A stretch of DNA of 57,132 nt from Bacteroidaceae bacterium (GCA_024398435.1 JAKSJD010000013.1:1-57132); one strand, 5' to 3'. Positions 42,827-52,017 are shown, counted from the first letter of the stretch. Numbers and translations: made by a program. Notes: generated by a model not told the origin, from the sequence alone.

Positions 42827-45247
42827 TTATTTCACCAAATACTTCTTGCCATTCTGGATGAAGATGCCACGACCCAGAGGACGAACCACCTTCTGACCCA
42901 TAAGGTTGTAGATTTCAGATTTGCCAACCTTCATATCATCCGACATTTCAATGCCCTTGATTCCGGCTGCAAGGTCTACTGCCACACTGTTCGACCACTG
43001 ACTTGTTCCTTCTCCAGCGCATGCCTGTACCTGATAAGTATAATAGTGGTCGAAGTCGAGATTCTGGAACATATAGTCGGTTGATGTGATGCCAGTGATT
43101 GTAGTCACTTCCTTCTTCACACCACCACCTGTTGTAATCTTAATGTCGTCGAGATAGTAGCGGCACTTAGGGTTTTCCACATAGAAATCTACACAGAATG
43201 TCTCTGGAACATCCTCAAACACGAGAGTGTGGCTTTCGCCCGTTGCTTCCACTTCCTGATACATGATAGCCTCATCGTCGCCATCGAGAATCCATACACT
43301 GATTGTGGCTGCATCGGTGTTGTATGGTTCTTCACGGAACGAAACTGTAACTGTACCTGACGATGTCTGAAGATAAGGAGTTGCGAACTCGCTTCCATAC
43401 TTTGACGAACCGAGACGAATCTTGCCCACGGCTTCGAACACTTTGTAGTAGTACCAACCTGTGGTGTGCATCTTGCTCGACTCGTTGGTTTCGCTTACTT
43501 CAGCACTTTCTGCCGAATTGTTCATCAGACTGAAATCTTCTTCGAGAAGTGTAGTCTCTGCTGTTTCAGTTGGGTTCTTCTCTACCGAAGTGAGTTGGAT
43601 TGTATAGCTTTCAGCACCTTCTACAGCCGACCATGTGGCCTTGAAACTATTGGCTGTGGCATTCTGTGCTTCATTTGCTACAGGGGCATCGATATCAATT
43701 CCTCCCATGAATGAGAATGAAATCAAGCCATCCTGAGATTCTGCGATATTCTCTATTGGACGACCCAAGAACTTGCGACCGTCCTTTGCTGCAGTGAAGA
43801 GAGTTGCTGCTGGTTTCGACGTGTCGGTGAGAGCTGTATTGTTTGTAGTGCCAGGATAAGGGTCGCCTTCGAGGTCTTCTACTGTAGCATATGTATAACC
43901 CATATAACGTCCAGTGGCAAAAGTGCCATCGGCTGGAACGATTGTGTAGCGCTGGTGAGAACCATCGTTGTTGACTGTGCCCATATACCAAGCATATTCA
44001 TCATAATCAATGTGGGTTATGAGCATACCATGACCATAGGCATAAGTGTCCCAACTCGTTTGCTGATGGTTTTCGAGAAGATAGAATTCGTCCTTGTTGG
44101 CATCGTTATAGATGATGTATGCATCTTTTGCTTCCGTGATAGGTTTCATGCCCTCTACCTTGCAACCATGTTCGAGCACTGTTGGTTCAATCCAACCACA
44201 GAACATACGTTCATAAGCTGTGTAAGGAGCAGGAACACTGCCCTGATAGTCGTTGTTTTCGTTGAAGTAAGGACCATTGTAGCTTCCATAGTCGAGTACA
44301 CTCCAACTATCCATACCAAAGTTGCCTTCATCGCCTGTATCGTAAGCATCAGGAAGTCCGAGGCAGTGGCTGAACTCATGAACAGCCGAACCGATTCCGT
44401 CCATTCGAGTGCCTGATGCGCCCCAAAGTTCGCTACTGCAAGCATAAATATCGATGATTGTCTGGTCGAGTGTGAGGTAGTTGTTGTAGTCGGATGAATA
44501 CAAATCCCATTCGTGAGGCCAAACAGTGTTCTCATCATCTGATGATGACTCTGAATATCCTGCATAGATTACATAGACTTGCTCCACTTCTCCATCACCA
44601 TTCCAGTCGTAATCGCGGAAGTTGACATCATTATCAGCTTTCTGACAAGCCTCTGCAATCATAGCACCTGGACGCAAGTCATCTCCGTTTCTGTTGTTGC
44701 CTCCATAGTAAGCCATATTCTGAGAGAGTGTGTAAGGACCTACGACATCAAAATCGATGGTGAGCTGTCCGTAACTCTGGTCGTAGAAGTAGTCGCGTAC
44801 ACTGCCGATATGTTTGTTCTTGCTGTAGCCCTTCTTGTTGAACATATCGTCGAATTCACTGCGAGTGTTGAGTGAGTTGAACTTGACATCCTTGAAGTTG
44901 ACCAAGATCACAAGACCTTTCTTTTCGCCAGTGGTAGCATCATTGAGGCGACGCTTTACCATACGCTGTGCGCGGTGGTCGTTGCGAGCTTTCAGTTTCT
45001 TGCTCCAATTGGCCTGCATGTTCTTTGCCTCGAAGACAGTTGCCTCACGGTAAGTACCATCTGCCTGATGCATCAATGGTTTGCCTTCTTTTGTTGAATA
45101 ATAGTGGAAATTCTCATCACCACGGAGCATTGCTGTGATTGTGCTCCCATCGGATGCCTTGAGAGTAGTAGTTCTTCTGCGTGCAGGAATTGCAAGCACT
45201 GAAAGTCCTACAGAAAGCATCACTGCCATCAAAATTAATTTCTTCAT
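42827..45247 (-). CDS. Secreted M6-family metalloprotease with T9SS-like tail
   Basis: An 806-residue exported protease. A signal peptide (MKKLILMAVMLSVGLSVLA) precedes a propeptide-like region and the M6 catalytic domain, with zinc motif HEFSHCLGLPD (His290, His294, Asp300). M6 proteins (immune inhibitor A, Prevotella interpain-neighbour types) degrade host or dietary proteins. After residue ~530 come a fibronectin-like module and a beta-sandwich that may bind substrate. The end (SEIYNLMGQKVVRPLGRGIF, then QNGKKYLVK) is the T9SS-type sorting tail. It begins about 59 bases downstream of the ABC ATPase gene; no promoter was seen in that gap, which is filled by a heptad array. Confidence 0.9.
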   Translation of the reverse strand: MKKLILMAVMLSVGLSVLAIPARRRTTTLKASDGSTITAMLRGDENFHYYSTKEGKPLMHQADGTYREATVFEAKNMQANWSKKLKARNDHRAQRMVKRRLNDATTGEKKGLVILVNFKDVKFNSLNTRSEFDDMFNKKGYSKNKHIGSVRDYFYDQSYGQLTIDFDVVGPYTLSQNMAYYGGNNRNGDDLRPGAMIAEACQKADNDVNFRDYDWNGDGEVEQVYVIYAGYSESSSDDENTVWPHEWDLYSSDYNNYLTLDQTIIDIYACSSELWGASGTRMDGIGSAVHEFSHCLGLPDAYDTGDEGNFGMDSWSVLDYGSYNGPYFNENNDYQGSVPAPYTAYERMFCGWIEPTVLEHGCKVEGMKPITEAKDAYIIYNDANKDEFYLLENHQQTSWDTYAYGHGMLITHIDYDEYAWYMGTVNNDGSHQRYTIVPADGTFATGRYMGYTYATVEDLEGDPYPGTTNNTALTDTSKPAATLFTAAKDGRKFLGRPIENIAESQDGLISFSFMGGIDIDAPVANEAQNATANSFKATWSAVEGAESYTIQLTSVEKNPTETAETTLLEEDFSLMNNSAESAEVSETNESSKMHTTGWYYYKVFEAVGKIRLGSSKYGSEFATPYLQTSSGTVTVSFREEPYNTDAATISVWILDGDDEAIMYQEVEATGESHTLVFEDVPETFCVDFYVENPKCRYYLDDIKITTGGGVKKEVTTITGITSTDYMFQNLDFDHYYTYQVQACAGEGTSQWSNSVAVDLAAGIKGIEMSDDMKVGKSEIYNLMGQKVVRPLGRGIFIQNGKKYLVK

Positions 45248-45251
45248 CTTG

Positions 45252-45307
45252 TATTATTTACTATTTAACAATTTACTATCTGATAACTGGTATCTTGTTA
45301 TTTCGTT
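45252..45307. repeat. Heptad-period array, about 8 units
   Basis: Words such as TATTATT, TACTATT, TTACTAT, CTGATAA, CTGGTAT, CTTGTTA step by seven through the entire gap between the ABC ATPase stop and the M6 start. Low complexity makes the phase less certain here. Confidence 0.5.
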
Positions 45308-46088
45308 ATTTATCTACCACAAAGAACGAACGCTTCCCGCGGTCGAATCCTATGTTGTCGCTACTGACCAAGCGTTCGATGGTTCCGTCGCCCGAAAGGT
45401 CGGCAGGGCGACCGCTTATCACGTTTCCGTCGGCATTCATGAAGAGGATTCCATCTGCCACCTGGAGTGCAAGGTCGATATCATGAACCGACATCAATAT
45501 GCATTTGTTCATTTCGTGAGCCAAGCGTCGGAGCAAGAGCATCATTGCCACCTTGTTGGGATAGTAGAGGAAAGCCGTCGGTTCGTCGAGCAGAACGATG
45601 GGAGTTTGTTGTGCAATGGCCTTTGCTATCATCACTCTCTGACGCTCTCCGTCACTCAGTGTCTGGAAGTTTCGTTCGGCCACATTCTCGGCTCCCACCC
45701 ATTCGATGCATTGGTTGACAATCTTCTCGTCGGCATCGGAAAGTCGTCCCCAGAATCCCGTGTAAGGCATTCGTCCCATTGCCACCACCTCGAAAGCTGT
45801 GAGGTCGTGGATATGACTGTTGTCGGTCAATACCACACTCAGTTCCTTTGCCATTTCGTCGGCTGTATATGCATCGCTTTTCTTTCCGTGGAGCAACACT
45901 TCGCCTTGCAATGCTGGTTGGAATCGTGCAATGGTTCGCAGAAGAGTTGATTTGCCGGCTCCGTTCGGACCAATCAGACAAATGAGTTCGCCCGAATGCA
46001 AACATACATTCAGGTCCTTGCTCACCACTCTTTCTTCGTTTCCGCTCCTATAGCCGGTGGTTATGCCGTTCAATTCTACTGCTATCAT
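45306..46088 (-). CDS. FecE/BtuD-like ABC transporter ATPase, orphan
   Basis: A 260-residue ATPase of the iron-siderophore/cobalamin importer type. Walker A GPNGAGKST (40-48), Q-loop region, signature LSDGERQ (144-150), Walker B IVLLDEP (164-170) and the switch histidine (SVHDIDLAL) are present. The D-loop position after Walker B reads TAFLYYPNK, with Tyr where Asp is usual. The permease and binding-protein genes that normally adjoin it are absent: the activase gene lies upstream and the M6 protease downstream. It may serve a permease encoded elsewhere. Confidence 0.88.
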   Translation of the reverse strand: MIAVELNGITTGYRSGNEERVVSKDLNVCLHSGELICLIGPNGAGKSTLLRTIARFQPALQGEVLLHGKKSDAYTADEMAKELSVVLTDNSHIHDLTAFEVVAMGRMPYTGFWGRLSDADEKIVNQCIEWVGAENVAERNFQTLSDGERQRVMIAKAIAQQTPIVLLDEPTAFLYYPNKVAMMLLLRRLAHEMNKCILMSVHDIDLALQVADGILFMNADGNVISGRPADLSGDGTIERLVSSDNIGFDRGKRSFFVVDK

Positions 46089-46092
46089 CTTG

Positions 46093-46141
46093 TGTACAAT
46101 CCTTTACATGTATAATTGACCATGTACAAAAGTACATTTTT
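46093..46141. repeat. Heptad-period array, 7 units
   Basis: TGTACAA, TCCTTTA, CATGTAT, AATTGAC, CATGTAC, AAAAGTA, CATTTTT in 7-bp steps, in the gap between the activase and ABC ATPase genes. Confidence 0.6.
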
Positions 46142-46146
46142 TAAGT

Positions 46147-46179
46147 CGCCCCTATGGGGGGAGATTTAGAGGGGGCTTA
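46147..46179. repeat. G/C-run 3'-end repeat, copy 4
   Basis: Seven bases after the activase stop (gene runs leftward). In gene orientation: AAGCCCCCTCTAAATC, CCCCCC, ATAGGGGCGA. Confidence 0.85.
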
Positions 46180-46186
46180 TCCTCAA

Positions 46187-47119
46187 TCACCCTCCAATTA
46201 TCGCTTTGATTCCATATTTCCCGAACTGGCGAATGCATCTCTGCTGTTCGGCCTCGGAAGGAGTAGCCATCGGCAGATTCTCGGGGTTGTAGGTCGAACC
46301 CAATTTCTCGTGCTTGCCCTTGCCGATATCATGGTAAGGCAGAAGATTGACTGTCTTTCTTGCCCAAGGAATTGAAGCAAGGAACTGAGCCGACTGCTCA
46401 ATATTCTCTTCGTCGGCATTCACTCCGTCAATCAACGGAATGCGGATGAAGAAGTCGATGCCTCTTTCAGCCAAGAAACGGATGTTGCTGAGAATCTTTT
46501 CGTTGCCGACACCCGTGAATTCCTTGTGCTTCTTCGAGTCCATGTGCTTCAGGTCGACGAGGAACAACTCGCAATTCTGAGCCACTTCCTCCACCACTTC
46601 CTGTGAGGAGAACAATGTTGTGTCCACGCATCGGTGGAATCCTCTCCGTCCCAGTTCTTTCAAGAGTTCGAGCAAATACTGATAGTGCATCAGCGGTTCG
46701 CCTCCACAGATGGTTACGCCTCCGCCCTCGCTGTCTTCCATCACCTTGCGTTCTTTCTCCACCACCTCCATCAGTTGGTCCATTTCCCATTCTTTTCCGC
46801 CTATTCGCATGGCGAGGGTTGGACACACTTCGGCACACTTGCCACACATCTGGCACACTTCCTCATTGGCTTTGATTCCGTCGGGTGTGAGGGTCAGGGC
46901 CTTTTGTGGACAGGCTTCAATGCACGACTTGCATCCGATACATTTCTTCTTCGTGTACATCCGCTGTGGGCGTTCGTCCCAACCCTCTGGATTGTGACAC
47001 CACACACATCGAAGCGGACAACCCTTCATGAAGATGGTCGTACGAATGCCTGGACCGTCGTTGATGGCAAAGCGTTTTATGTCGAAGATTTTAGAACTCG
47101 TCATTCTCTGTTCGGGCAA
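46187..47119 (-). CDS. Glycyl radical enzyme activase (for hydroxyproline dehydratase)
   Basis: A 310-residue radical-SAM protein that installs the glycyl radical on its partner. The SAM cluster motif CPLRCVWC has Cys34, Cys38 and Cys41. An inserted double ferredoxin domain carries CIGCKSCIEAC (60-70) and CQMCGKCAEVC (89-99), as in activases of the non-pyruvate formate-lyase type. GGGVTICGGEPLMH is the conserved SAM-binding strand. The start at 47119 overlaps the dehydratase gene by 29 bases; ATG 47104 (MTSSKIF) is an alternative. The partner gene lies directly upstream, so the pairing is firm. In clostridia the equivalent is called HypE. Confidence 0.93.
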   Translation of the reverse strand: MPEQRMTSSKIFDIKRFAINDGPGIRTTIFMKGCPLRCVWCHNPEGWDERPQRMYTKKKCIGCKSCIEACPQKALTLTPDGIKANEEVCQMCGKCAEVCPTLAMRIGGKEWEMDQLMEVVEKERKVMEDSEGGGVTICGGEPLMHYQYLLELLKELGRRGFHRCVDTTLFSSQEVVEEVAQNCELFLVDLKHMDSKKHKEFTGVGNEKILSNIRFLAERGIDFFIRIPLIDGVNADEENIEQSAQFLASIPWARKTVNLLPYHDIGKGKHEKLGSTYNPENLPMATPSEAEQQRCIRQFGKYGIKAIIGG

Positions 47120-49490
47120 TAATCTCGTTTTGAAGTTGTTCGGTCATATCGTTGAAGTAGTCGCTGTAGCCAGCCACTCTGACGAGCAAGTCCTTATAGT
47201 TGTCAGGATTTTTCTGAGCATCGAGCAGTGTGGCAGTGTCGACGATATTAAACTGAATATGGTGTCCTCCCAGAGAGAAGTAAGTGCGGATAAGGCTTGC
47301 CAACTTCTTGAGGTCTTCCTCGCGCTTCATGAGGTTAGGCACGAATCTCACGTTGAGCAACGTACCGCCACTCTTTGTCTGGTCGAGTTTGCCGAGCGAC
47401 TTGATGACCGATGTAGGTCCTTGAGTGTCGGCACCGTGAGCAGGGGAAGTTCCGTCGGAAATGGCAAAGTGTGCCAATCGTCCGTTAGGAGTGGCACAGC
47501 AGACACTGCCGAAATAGTTGTGGCAAGTGGTGCTGAGCATATTGAGATAAGTCTTTCCGCCTCGAGTGTTTGGTCGGCCCTCGATGGCATTGACCAAGTC
47601 GTTATATACTCGAACAGCGATTGAGTCGGCATATTCATCGTCGTTGCCGAAGAAAGGCGTGTGGTTGATGATGTATTGGCGCATCTTTTCCTCGCCCTCG
47701 AAGTTCTTCTTCATGGCATCCATCAACTCTTCAATCGTGAATCGCTTGTCCTCGATGACGTGTTTCTTGATTGTAGTGAAGCAGTCGGTGATGGTGCCGA
47801 GGCCAGTACACTGGATGTAGGTCGTGTTGTAGCGGGCACCTCCGCTGTAGTAGTCCTTGCCCTTTGCTATGCAGTCGTCGATGAACAGACTGAGGAATGT
47901 GGCAGGGGCATAGAGTGAGAACATGCGCTCGATATAGTTGTTGACAGCCAATTTGAGGTTGACGAAATATTCCATCTGGCGCTTCCAAGCATCGTAGAAC
48001 TGCTCGAACGTGGTGAATGTGCGAGGGTCGCCCGTTTCGATTCCGAGACGTTTGCCCGTGTTAGGGTCGATTCCGTTGCCGAGCATGATTTCGAGAATCT
48101 TCGGAGTGTTGAGATAACCTGTGAGGATGTAGGCCTCCTTACCGAATGCACCCACTTCGATGCATCCCGAGCAACCGCCTTCGTTGGCATCGCCCTGAGT
48201 CTTGCCCTGACGAACGAGTTCCTTGGTGTAGGTGTCGGGATTGAACACAGATGGATAGCCGAAGCCTTGACGGATGACCTTGCAGCCAGCAATGAGGAAA
48301 TCATCTGGAGTCACCTTGCTGATATGGATTGACAGACCTGGCTGCAATTCGTGGAGCTCTTCCTGCACCTCAAGCATGATGTATGAGAGTTCGTTGGTTG
48401 CATCGTTACCGTCGCGGTCGATTCCGCCTATGTTGATATTCGTGAAGTCGTTGTATGTACCCGATTCCAGAGCTGTGATTCCCACCTTTGGAGGAGCAGG
48501 TTGGTTGTTGAACTTAATCCAGAAGCAACTGATGAGTTCCTTCGCCTTCTCGCGAGTCATCGTTCCGTCCTCAATTCCCTTCTGATAGAAAGGCCAGAGG
48601 TGTTGGTCGATGTGTCCTGGATTCATGCAGTCCCATCCATTGAGTTCGGTCACGGTACCGAGGTGGACGAACCAATACATCTGAATGGCTTCCCACATGT
48701 CGCGAGGAGCATAGGCAGGTACGTGATGACAAACGTCGGCAATTTTCAGGAGTTCGGCCTTGCGCTGGGCATCCTCACATTCGGCAGCCATCTTCTCAGC
48801 CAACTGTGCATGACGCTCTGCAAACAGGATGGCAGCATCACACGAGATGGCCATTGCCTCCAGTTCCTGCTGCTTGTCGGTAGCCTCAGGGTCGTGGATA
48901 TAGTCGAGGTTCTGGATGTTCTCCTCGATCATTCGCTTGCAGTCGAGCAATCCGCGGCGATACATCTTGCCGTCCATTGCCGTGTGTCCGCCGGCACGCT
49001 GTTCCATGAATTCGGTGAACACGCCACTGTGGTAAGCTTCTTCCCATTCCTTGCTCACGTGGCCGAAGATTCTCTCTCTCTGAGTCTGTCCCTGCCAATA
49101 AGGAATCACGTCGCGCTCATACTGGTCGATGTCAGCCTGAGAGATGTGGTAAGGCTGGAGTTCACGAGTGTCGAGCACGTGGAGGTCGTCCACAGAGTGG
49201 CAAGTGAGTTCAGGGAAAGTAGGCACAGCCTTAGGCACCGGTCCTCTCTCGCCCACGATGAGTTCGTCATCACCGATATATATGGTTTTCTTCTTGCAGA
49301 TTTCGTAGAAGTTCTTAGCGCGGAGTACGGCAATAGGCCATTTTCCCTCGTTCTCACGGTAGAAAGCCGTTTCGATGAGAGCACGTTCGATAGAGAGTGT
49401 AGTAGGAGTGTCCAGACTGAGCTGGTGTAGACGTTTGATGCGGTCGTTCATACCGCCGTCGTTGTTCGGATACTTAAGAGGAAAATTCAT
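47091..49490 (-). CDS. hypD: trans-4-hydroxy-L-proline dehydratase (glycyl radical enzyme)
   Basis: A 799-residue glycyl radical enzyme. The radical site is Gly774 in RVAGYSDYF. The active site GGCSGCIEVGAFGKEAY gives Cys443 and Glu445, the Cys-x-Glu pair of the hydroxyproline dehydratase branch; RPNTRGGKTYLNMLSTTCH and GGTLLNVRFVP also match it as I recall the clostridial enzyme. It removes water from trans-4-hydroxyproline to form pyrroline-5-carboxylate, which ProC reduces to proline. proC is not in the window. ATG 49490 is used; ATG 49451 is possible. This is not the hydrogenase-maturation HypD. Choline or glycerol dehydratase are less likely by these motifs. Confidence 0.88.
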   Translation of the reverse strand: MNFPLKYPNNDGGMNDRIKRLHQLSLDTPTTLSIERALIETAFYRENEGKWPIAVLRAKNFYEICKKKTIYIGDDELIVGERGPVPKAVPTFPELTCHSVDDLHVLDTRELQPYHISQADIDQYERDVIPYWQGQTQRERIFGHVSKEWEEAYHSGVFTEFMEQRAGGHTAMDGKMYRRGLLDCKRMIEENIQNLDYIHDPEATDKQQELEAMAISCDAAILFAERHAQLAEKMAAECEDAQRKAELLKIADVCHHVPAYAPRDMWEAIQMYWFVHLGTVTELNGWDCMNPGHIDQHLWPFYQKGIEDGTMTREKAKELISCFWIKFNNQPAPPKVGITALESGTYNDFTNINIGGIDRDGNDATNELSYIMLEVQEELHELQPGLSIHISKVTPDDFLIAGCKVIRQGFGYPSVFNPDTYTKELVRQGKTQGDANEGGCSGCIEVGAFGKEAYILTGYLNTPKILEIMLGNGIDPNTGKRLGIETGDPRTFTTFEQFYDAWKRQMEYFVNLKLAVNNYIERMFSLYAPATFLSLFIDDCIAKGKDYYSGGARYNTTYIQCTGLGTITDCFTTIKKHVIEDKRFTIEELMDAMKKNFEGEEKMRQYIINHTPFFGNDDEYADSIAVRVYNDLVNAIEGRPNTRGGKTYLNMLSTTCHNYFGSVCCATPNGRLAHFAISDGTSPAHGADTQGPTSVIKSLGKLDQTKSGGTLLNVRFVPNLMKREEDLKKLASLIRTYFSLGGHHIQFNIVDTATLLDAQKNPDNYKDLLVRVAGYSDYFNDMTEQLQNEIIARTENDEF

Positions 49491-49513
49491 ATCACATTAG
49501 TTTTTTTAGTGTG

Positions 49514-49521
49514 CAAATATA
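49514..49521 (-). promoter_or_regulatory. -7 element for hydroxyproline dehydratase operon
   Basis: TATATTTG on the minus strand, 23 bases before ATG 49490. No convincing TTTG 19-21 bases upstream; the operon may need an activator. Confidence 0.55.
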
Positions 49522-50160
49522 GTGCAAATTCCCGACATACAGCACACAAAATAAAAATATTCAGTATTTTTATATTGAAATAGGCTTTATTGGCTTTTCA
49601 GTTCAAGATTCAAAGTAGTTTTTTCTCTTTGATTTTAGTTTTGGATTTTTTAGAAAATAAACCATAAAAACACCTTGCAAGAGCCTTTTTCCTTCGGAGA
49701 ATCCTGTTGCCTATTCATCTTGTCAAATTATGAATAAATTCCCATTTGTCAATCTGAACAGACATCAGCCGTGCTTCGCACTTTGCAGGCTCTTCCAAAG
49801 CCATAAACAATCGCTTCGCTCAAAACAAATTCAACCTTAACGATAACGATAAAAGTGTAGAGTTCAGAGTTTAGAGTGGAGAGAAATTTTAATTCGACGA
49901 AGTCAATTCAACTACTATCTTCTATCTAATATCTGCTAACTGACACCTACTATCTTCTATCTACTAACTGCTGAAAGCCTGTTTAATTTTGTTTATCGTT
50001 TGGAATGTGTGCGGAGCAATCAGGATTGCAGAGGTGGTGGCAGTGGCTTCTTCATGGGAACTTGTTCACGATGGAGAAGGTGATGCCGACGCATCTATGC
50101 CCAAAGGGCAGCACACATTACAAAGGTTTTTTAGGTTTTTGTTCAAATAAAATTTTCAAA
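49522..50160. other. Gene-free interval with heptad arrays and a GC-richer island
   Basis: No supported gene in 49522-50160. Heptad arrays lie at 49855-49882 (GTGTAGA, GTTCAGA, GTTTAGA, GTGGAGA) and 49914-49976 (ACTATCT, TCTATCT, AATATCT, GCTAACT, GACACCT, ACTATCT, TCTATCT, ACTAACT). AACGATAACGAT words near 49838 recur near 52028. A GC-richer stretch at about 50003-50125 reads like decayed coding DNA but matches nothing I know. Confidence 0.55.
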
Positions 50161-50164
50161 GTTC

Positions 50165-50195
50165 AAAAAAAGCCGACACACTCGAAGTGTGCCGA
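50165..50195 (-). terminator. Terminator of BspA-like gene (GTCGGCACAC type)
   Basis: Minus-strand stem AGTCGGCACACT with AGTGTGTCGGCT followed by seven T. Two positions are G-U in minus RNA but mismatched on plus. The same stem recurs at 52112-52137. Confidence 0.85.
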
Positions 50196-50216
50196 CTCAC
50201 TGATAACGAACCCATC

Positions 50217-50249
50217 TTCCCCCCTTGTGGGGGGATAAGAGGGGGGCTT
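50217..50249. repeat. G/C-run 3'-end repeat, copy 5
   Basis: Six bases after the BspA-like stop (gene runs leftward). In gene orientation: AAAGCCCCCCTC, CCCCCC, CAAGGGGGGAAG. Confidence 0.85.
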
Positions 50250-50255
50250 TGACCT

Positions 50256-51953
50256 TTAATGACTCAGAATATAATTATATATCTGCATCACGTCGGTGGC
50301 ATTCACCTTTCCGTCGCTGTTCACATCCTCCGATTCGCCGGCAGCGATTGGGAAGTAGTTAGCAGCTTTGCCCCATTGTTCCTTTAATTGTGGGATTACA
50401 CTTTGCTTTGCAAATATATACGCATTTGTCACACAATTAATTTCATACCCTAACGATTCAAAGTTGTTGGATAGGCACATGATGAATTTAAGATTTGTAT
50501 ATAAAAATGCGAATTGCTCGATTGTTGTGACTGTCTCAGGAATAAACAAGCATGTAATGCCTTCCATCAAAGCATATTTACGAATTCCGGTAACAGGCTT
50601 GCCGTTCACAGTGGAAGCGATTTCCACAATTTGCGATGCAGGTGAGACAAGAAATACAGAATAAGATTTGTTGTCCTTCGTATAGTACAATATCGTGCCT
50701 TCTCCCTTATAGCCCAGTTCCGGCAAATCGATGTTCAAGTTGGTCAGGTTGTTGCAGTATGCAAAGTACCTGCTTTTATTTTCATCATACGTCAGGCTTT
50801 TCACCTTTGCAGTGGAAGGGATAGTCAGCGACTTCAGATTTGCACAATAATCAAAAATACGCAAATCTACAGTTGCCCAATCCGAAGGGTTGATAACGAC
50901 ATCAGTAAAGCCGGAGTTATTCACCAGCCACGACAAGTCCACAGAAGAATCAATATCCCCTGTGCCTTCAAAGATTATTGTCGATCCGTCGCATTCCGAA
51001 AACATTTTCTTCATTATGCGTACGAAGTCGGCCATTGATGCAGCGTAATAAAACTTGGAATCAGTGCAGCGTTTGAATGCATTTTCATCAATTGTGATAC
51101 TGTTCACATGAGGTATGTGTATTTCCAGATGATGGTTATAAGAAAACGCATTCTTTCCTATGCTTGTCACCGTTTTAGGAATATAGACGCACATTTCGTC
51201 ACATATCATAGAGAAAGCATAGTCCCCAATGTGAGTGACACCTTCCTCGATGTTTACAGCCGTAATAGTCTTATCATGCCAAGGCTCATAGTTGTTGTTG
51301 TAATCCTTCATCTTTCCCTTTCCATAGATAGTGAGCACACCATTCACCAGCGACCAATTGACATTATCACCGCAATTGCCACCATCGAATGTTTCGATGT
51401 TCGTGAAGTTCTTCCATGTATCAGCAGCCTTATAAGCCGAAGCAGCACCAAGAGGCACATAGAGGGTGCAGCTGCTCATGTCCACATTCTGAAAAGTATT
51501 GCTGCTAATCGATACCGGACTTGCCATTTTTGCAGCGACCGACTTCAATCCCGTGCAACGCATGAATGCTGCAGTTCCGATTTTCACCACCGAACTCGGA
51601 ATTTCAATGCTTGTCAAGCCGGTGCAACCAGAGAATGCACACATTCCGATCTTCTGAATTGTGGAAGAAAGAAACACGGAAGTCAATTCCTCACATCCAT
51701 AGAATGCATATTCGTCGATTCCGACCACCGAATAAGAGTATCCGCCAATCGAAACACTGTTTGGAACAGCCACATTGCCCATGTAATGAGCATCGCCCGC
51801 CACCACTACAAGCGTACGGCTCGTAGCATTATCGACACTATAACAAATCTCCACACCTTCAGCATTCGCCACCTTATAGTCGTAGTCAGACTCCGCGAAG
51901 GCATTAGTCATTCCAGCCAGTGCAAGGCCAATGATGAGTAAAAGTTTCTTCAT
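50256..51953 (-). CDS. BspA-like leucine-rich-repeat secreted protein with dockerin-like end
   Basis: A 565-residue exported protein with signal peptide MKKLLLIIGLALAGMTNAFA. Three blocks of 23-residue BspA/LRR_5 repeats follow (about 70-160, 225-310 and 350-510), separated by caps such as GGNCGDNVNWSLVNGVLTIYG, which is also found in the lipoprotein at 16199. The C-terminus EDVNSDGKVNATDVMQIYNY is a single calcium-binding repeat of dockerin type (D-x-N-x-D-G). A lone repeat of this kind is common at the ends of Bacteroidales secreted proteins and need not mean a cellulosome. There is no T9SS-type tail. Probable role: adhesion. Confidence 0.88.
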   Translation of the reverse strand: MKKLLLIIGLALAGMTNAFAESDYDYKVANAEGVEICYSVDNATSRTLVVVAGDAHYMGNVAVPNSVSIGGYSYSVVGIDEYAFYGCEELTSVFLSSTIQKIGMCAFSGCTGLTSIEIPSSVVKIGTAAFMRCTGLKSVAAKMASPVSISSNTFQNVDMSSCTLYVPLGAASAYKAADTWKNFTNIETFDGGNCGDNVNWSLVNGVLTIYGKGKMKDYNNNYEPWHDKTITAVNIEEGVTHIGDYAFSMICDEMCVYIPKTVTSIGKNAFSYNHHLEIHIPHVNSITIDENAFKRCTDSKFYYAASMADFVRIMKKMFSECDGSTIIFEGTGDIDSSVDLSWLVNNSGFTDVVINPSDWATVDLRIFDYCANLKSLTIPSTAKVKSLTYDENKSRYFAYCNNLTNLNIDLPELGYKGEGTILYYTKDNKSYSVFLVSPASQIVEIASTVNGKPVTGIRKYALMEGITCLFIPETVTTIEQFAFLYTNLKFIMCLSNNFESLGYEINCVTNAYIFAKQSVIPQLKEQWGKAANYFPIAAGESEDVNSDGKVNATDVMQIYNYILSH

Positions 51954-52009
51954 AATTTCAAAGTTTTTATTATTTACAAATTAGTTATCCGATTTATACT
52001 TTCACGGTG

Positions 52010-52017
52010 CGAAGTTA
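52010..52017 (-). promoter_or_regulatory. Possible -7 element for BspA-like gene
   Basis: TAACTTCG on the minus strand, one mismatch from TAnnTTTG, 57 bases before ATG 51953. The -33 region carries TTATCGTTATCGTT repeats instead of TTTG. Confidence 0.35.

Noticed and set aside
50005-50238. 77-codon plus-strand frame in the gap before the BspA gene
   Set aside because: It runs through a minus-strand terminator and a G/C-run repeat, so most of it is not protein-like.
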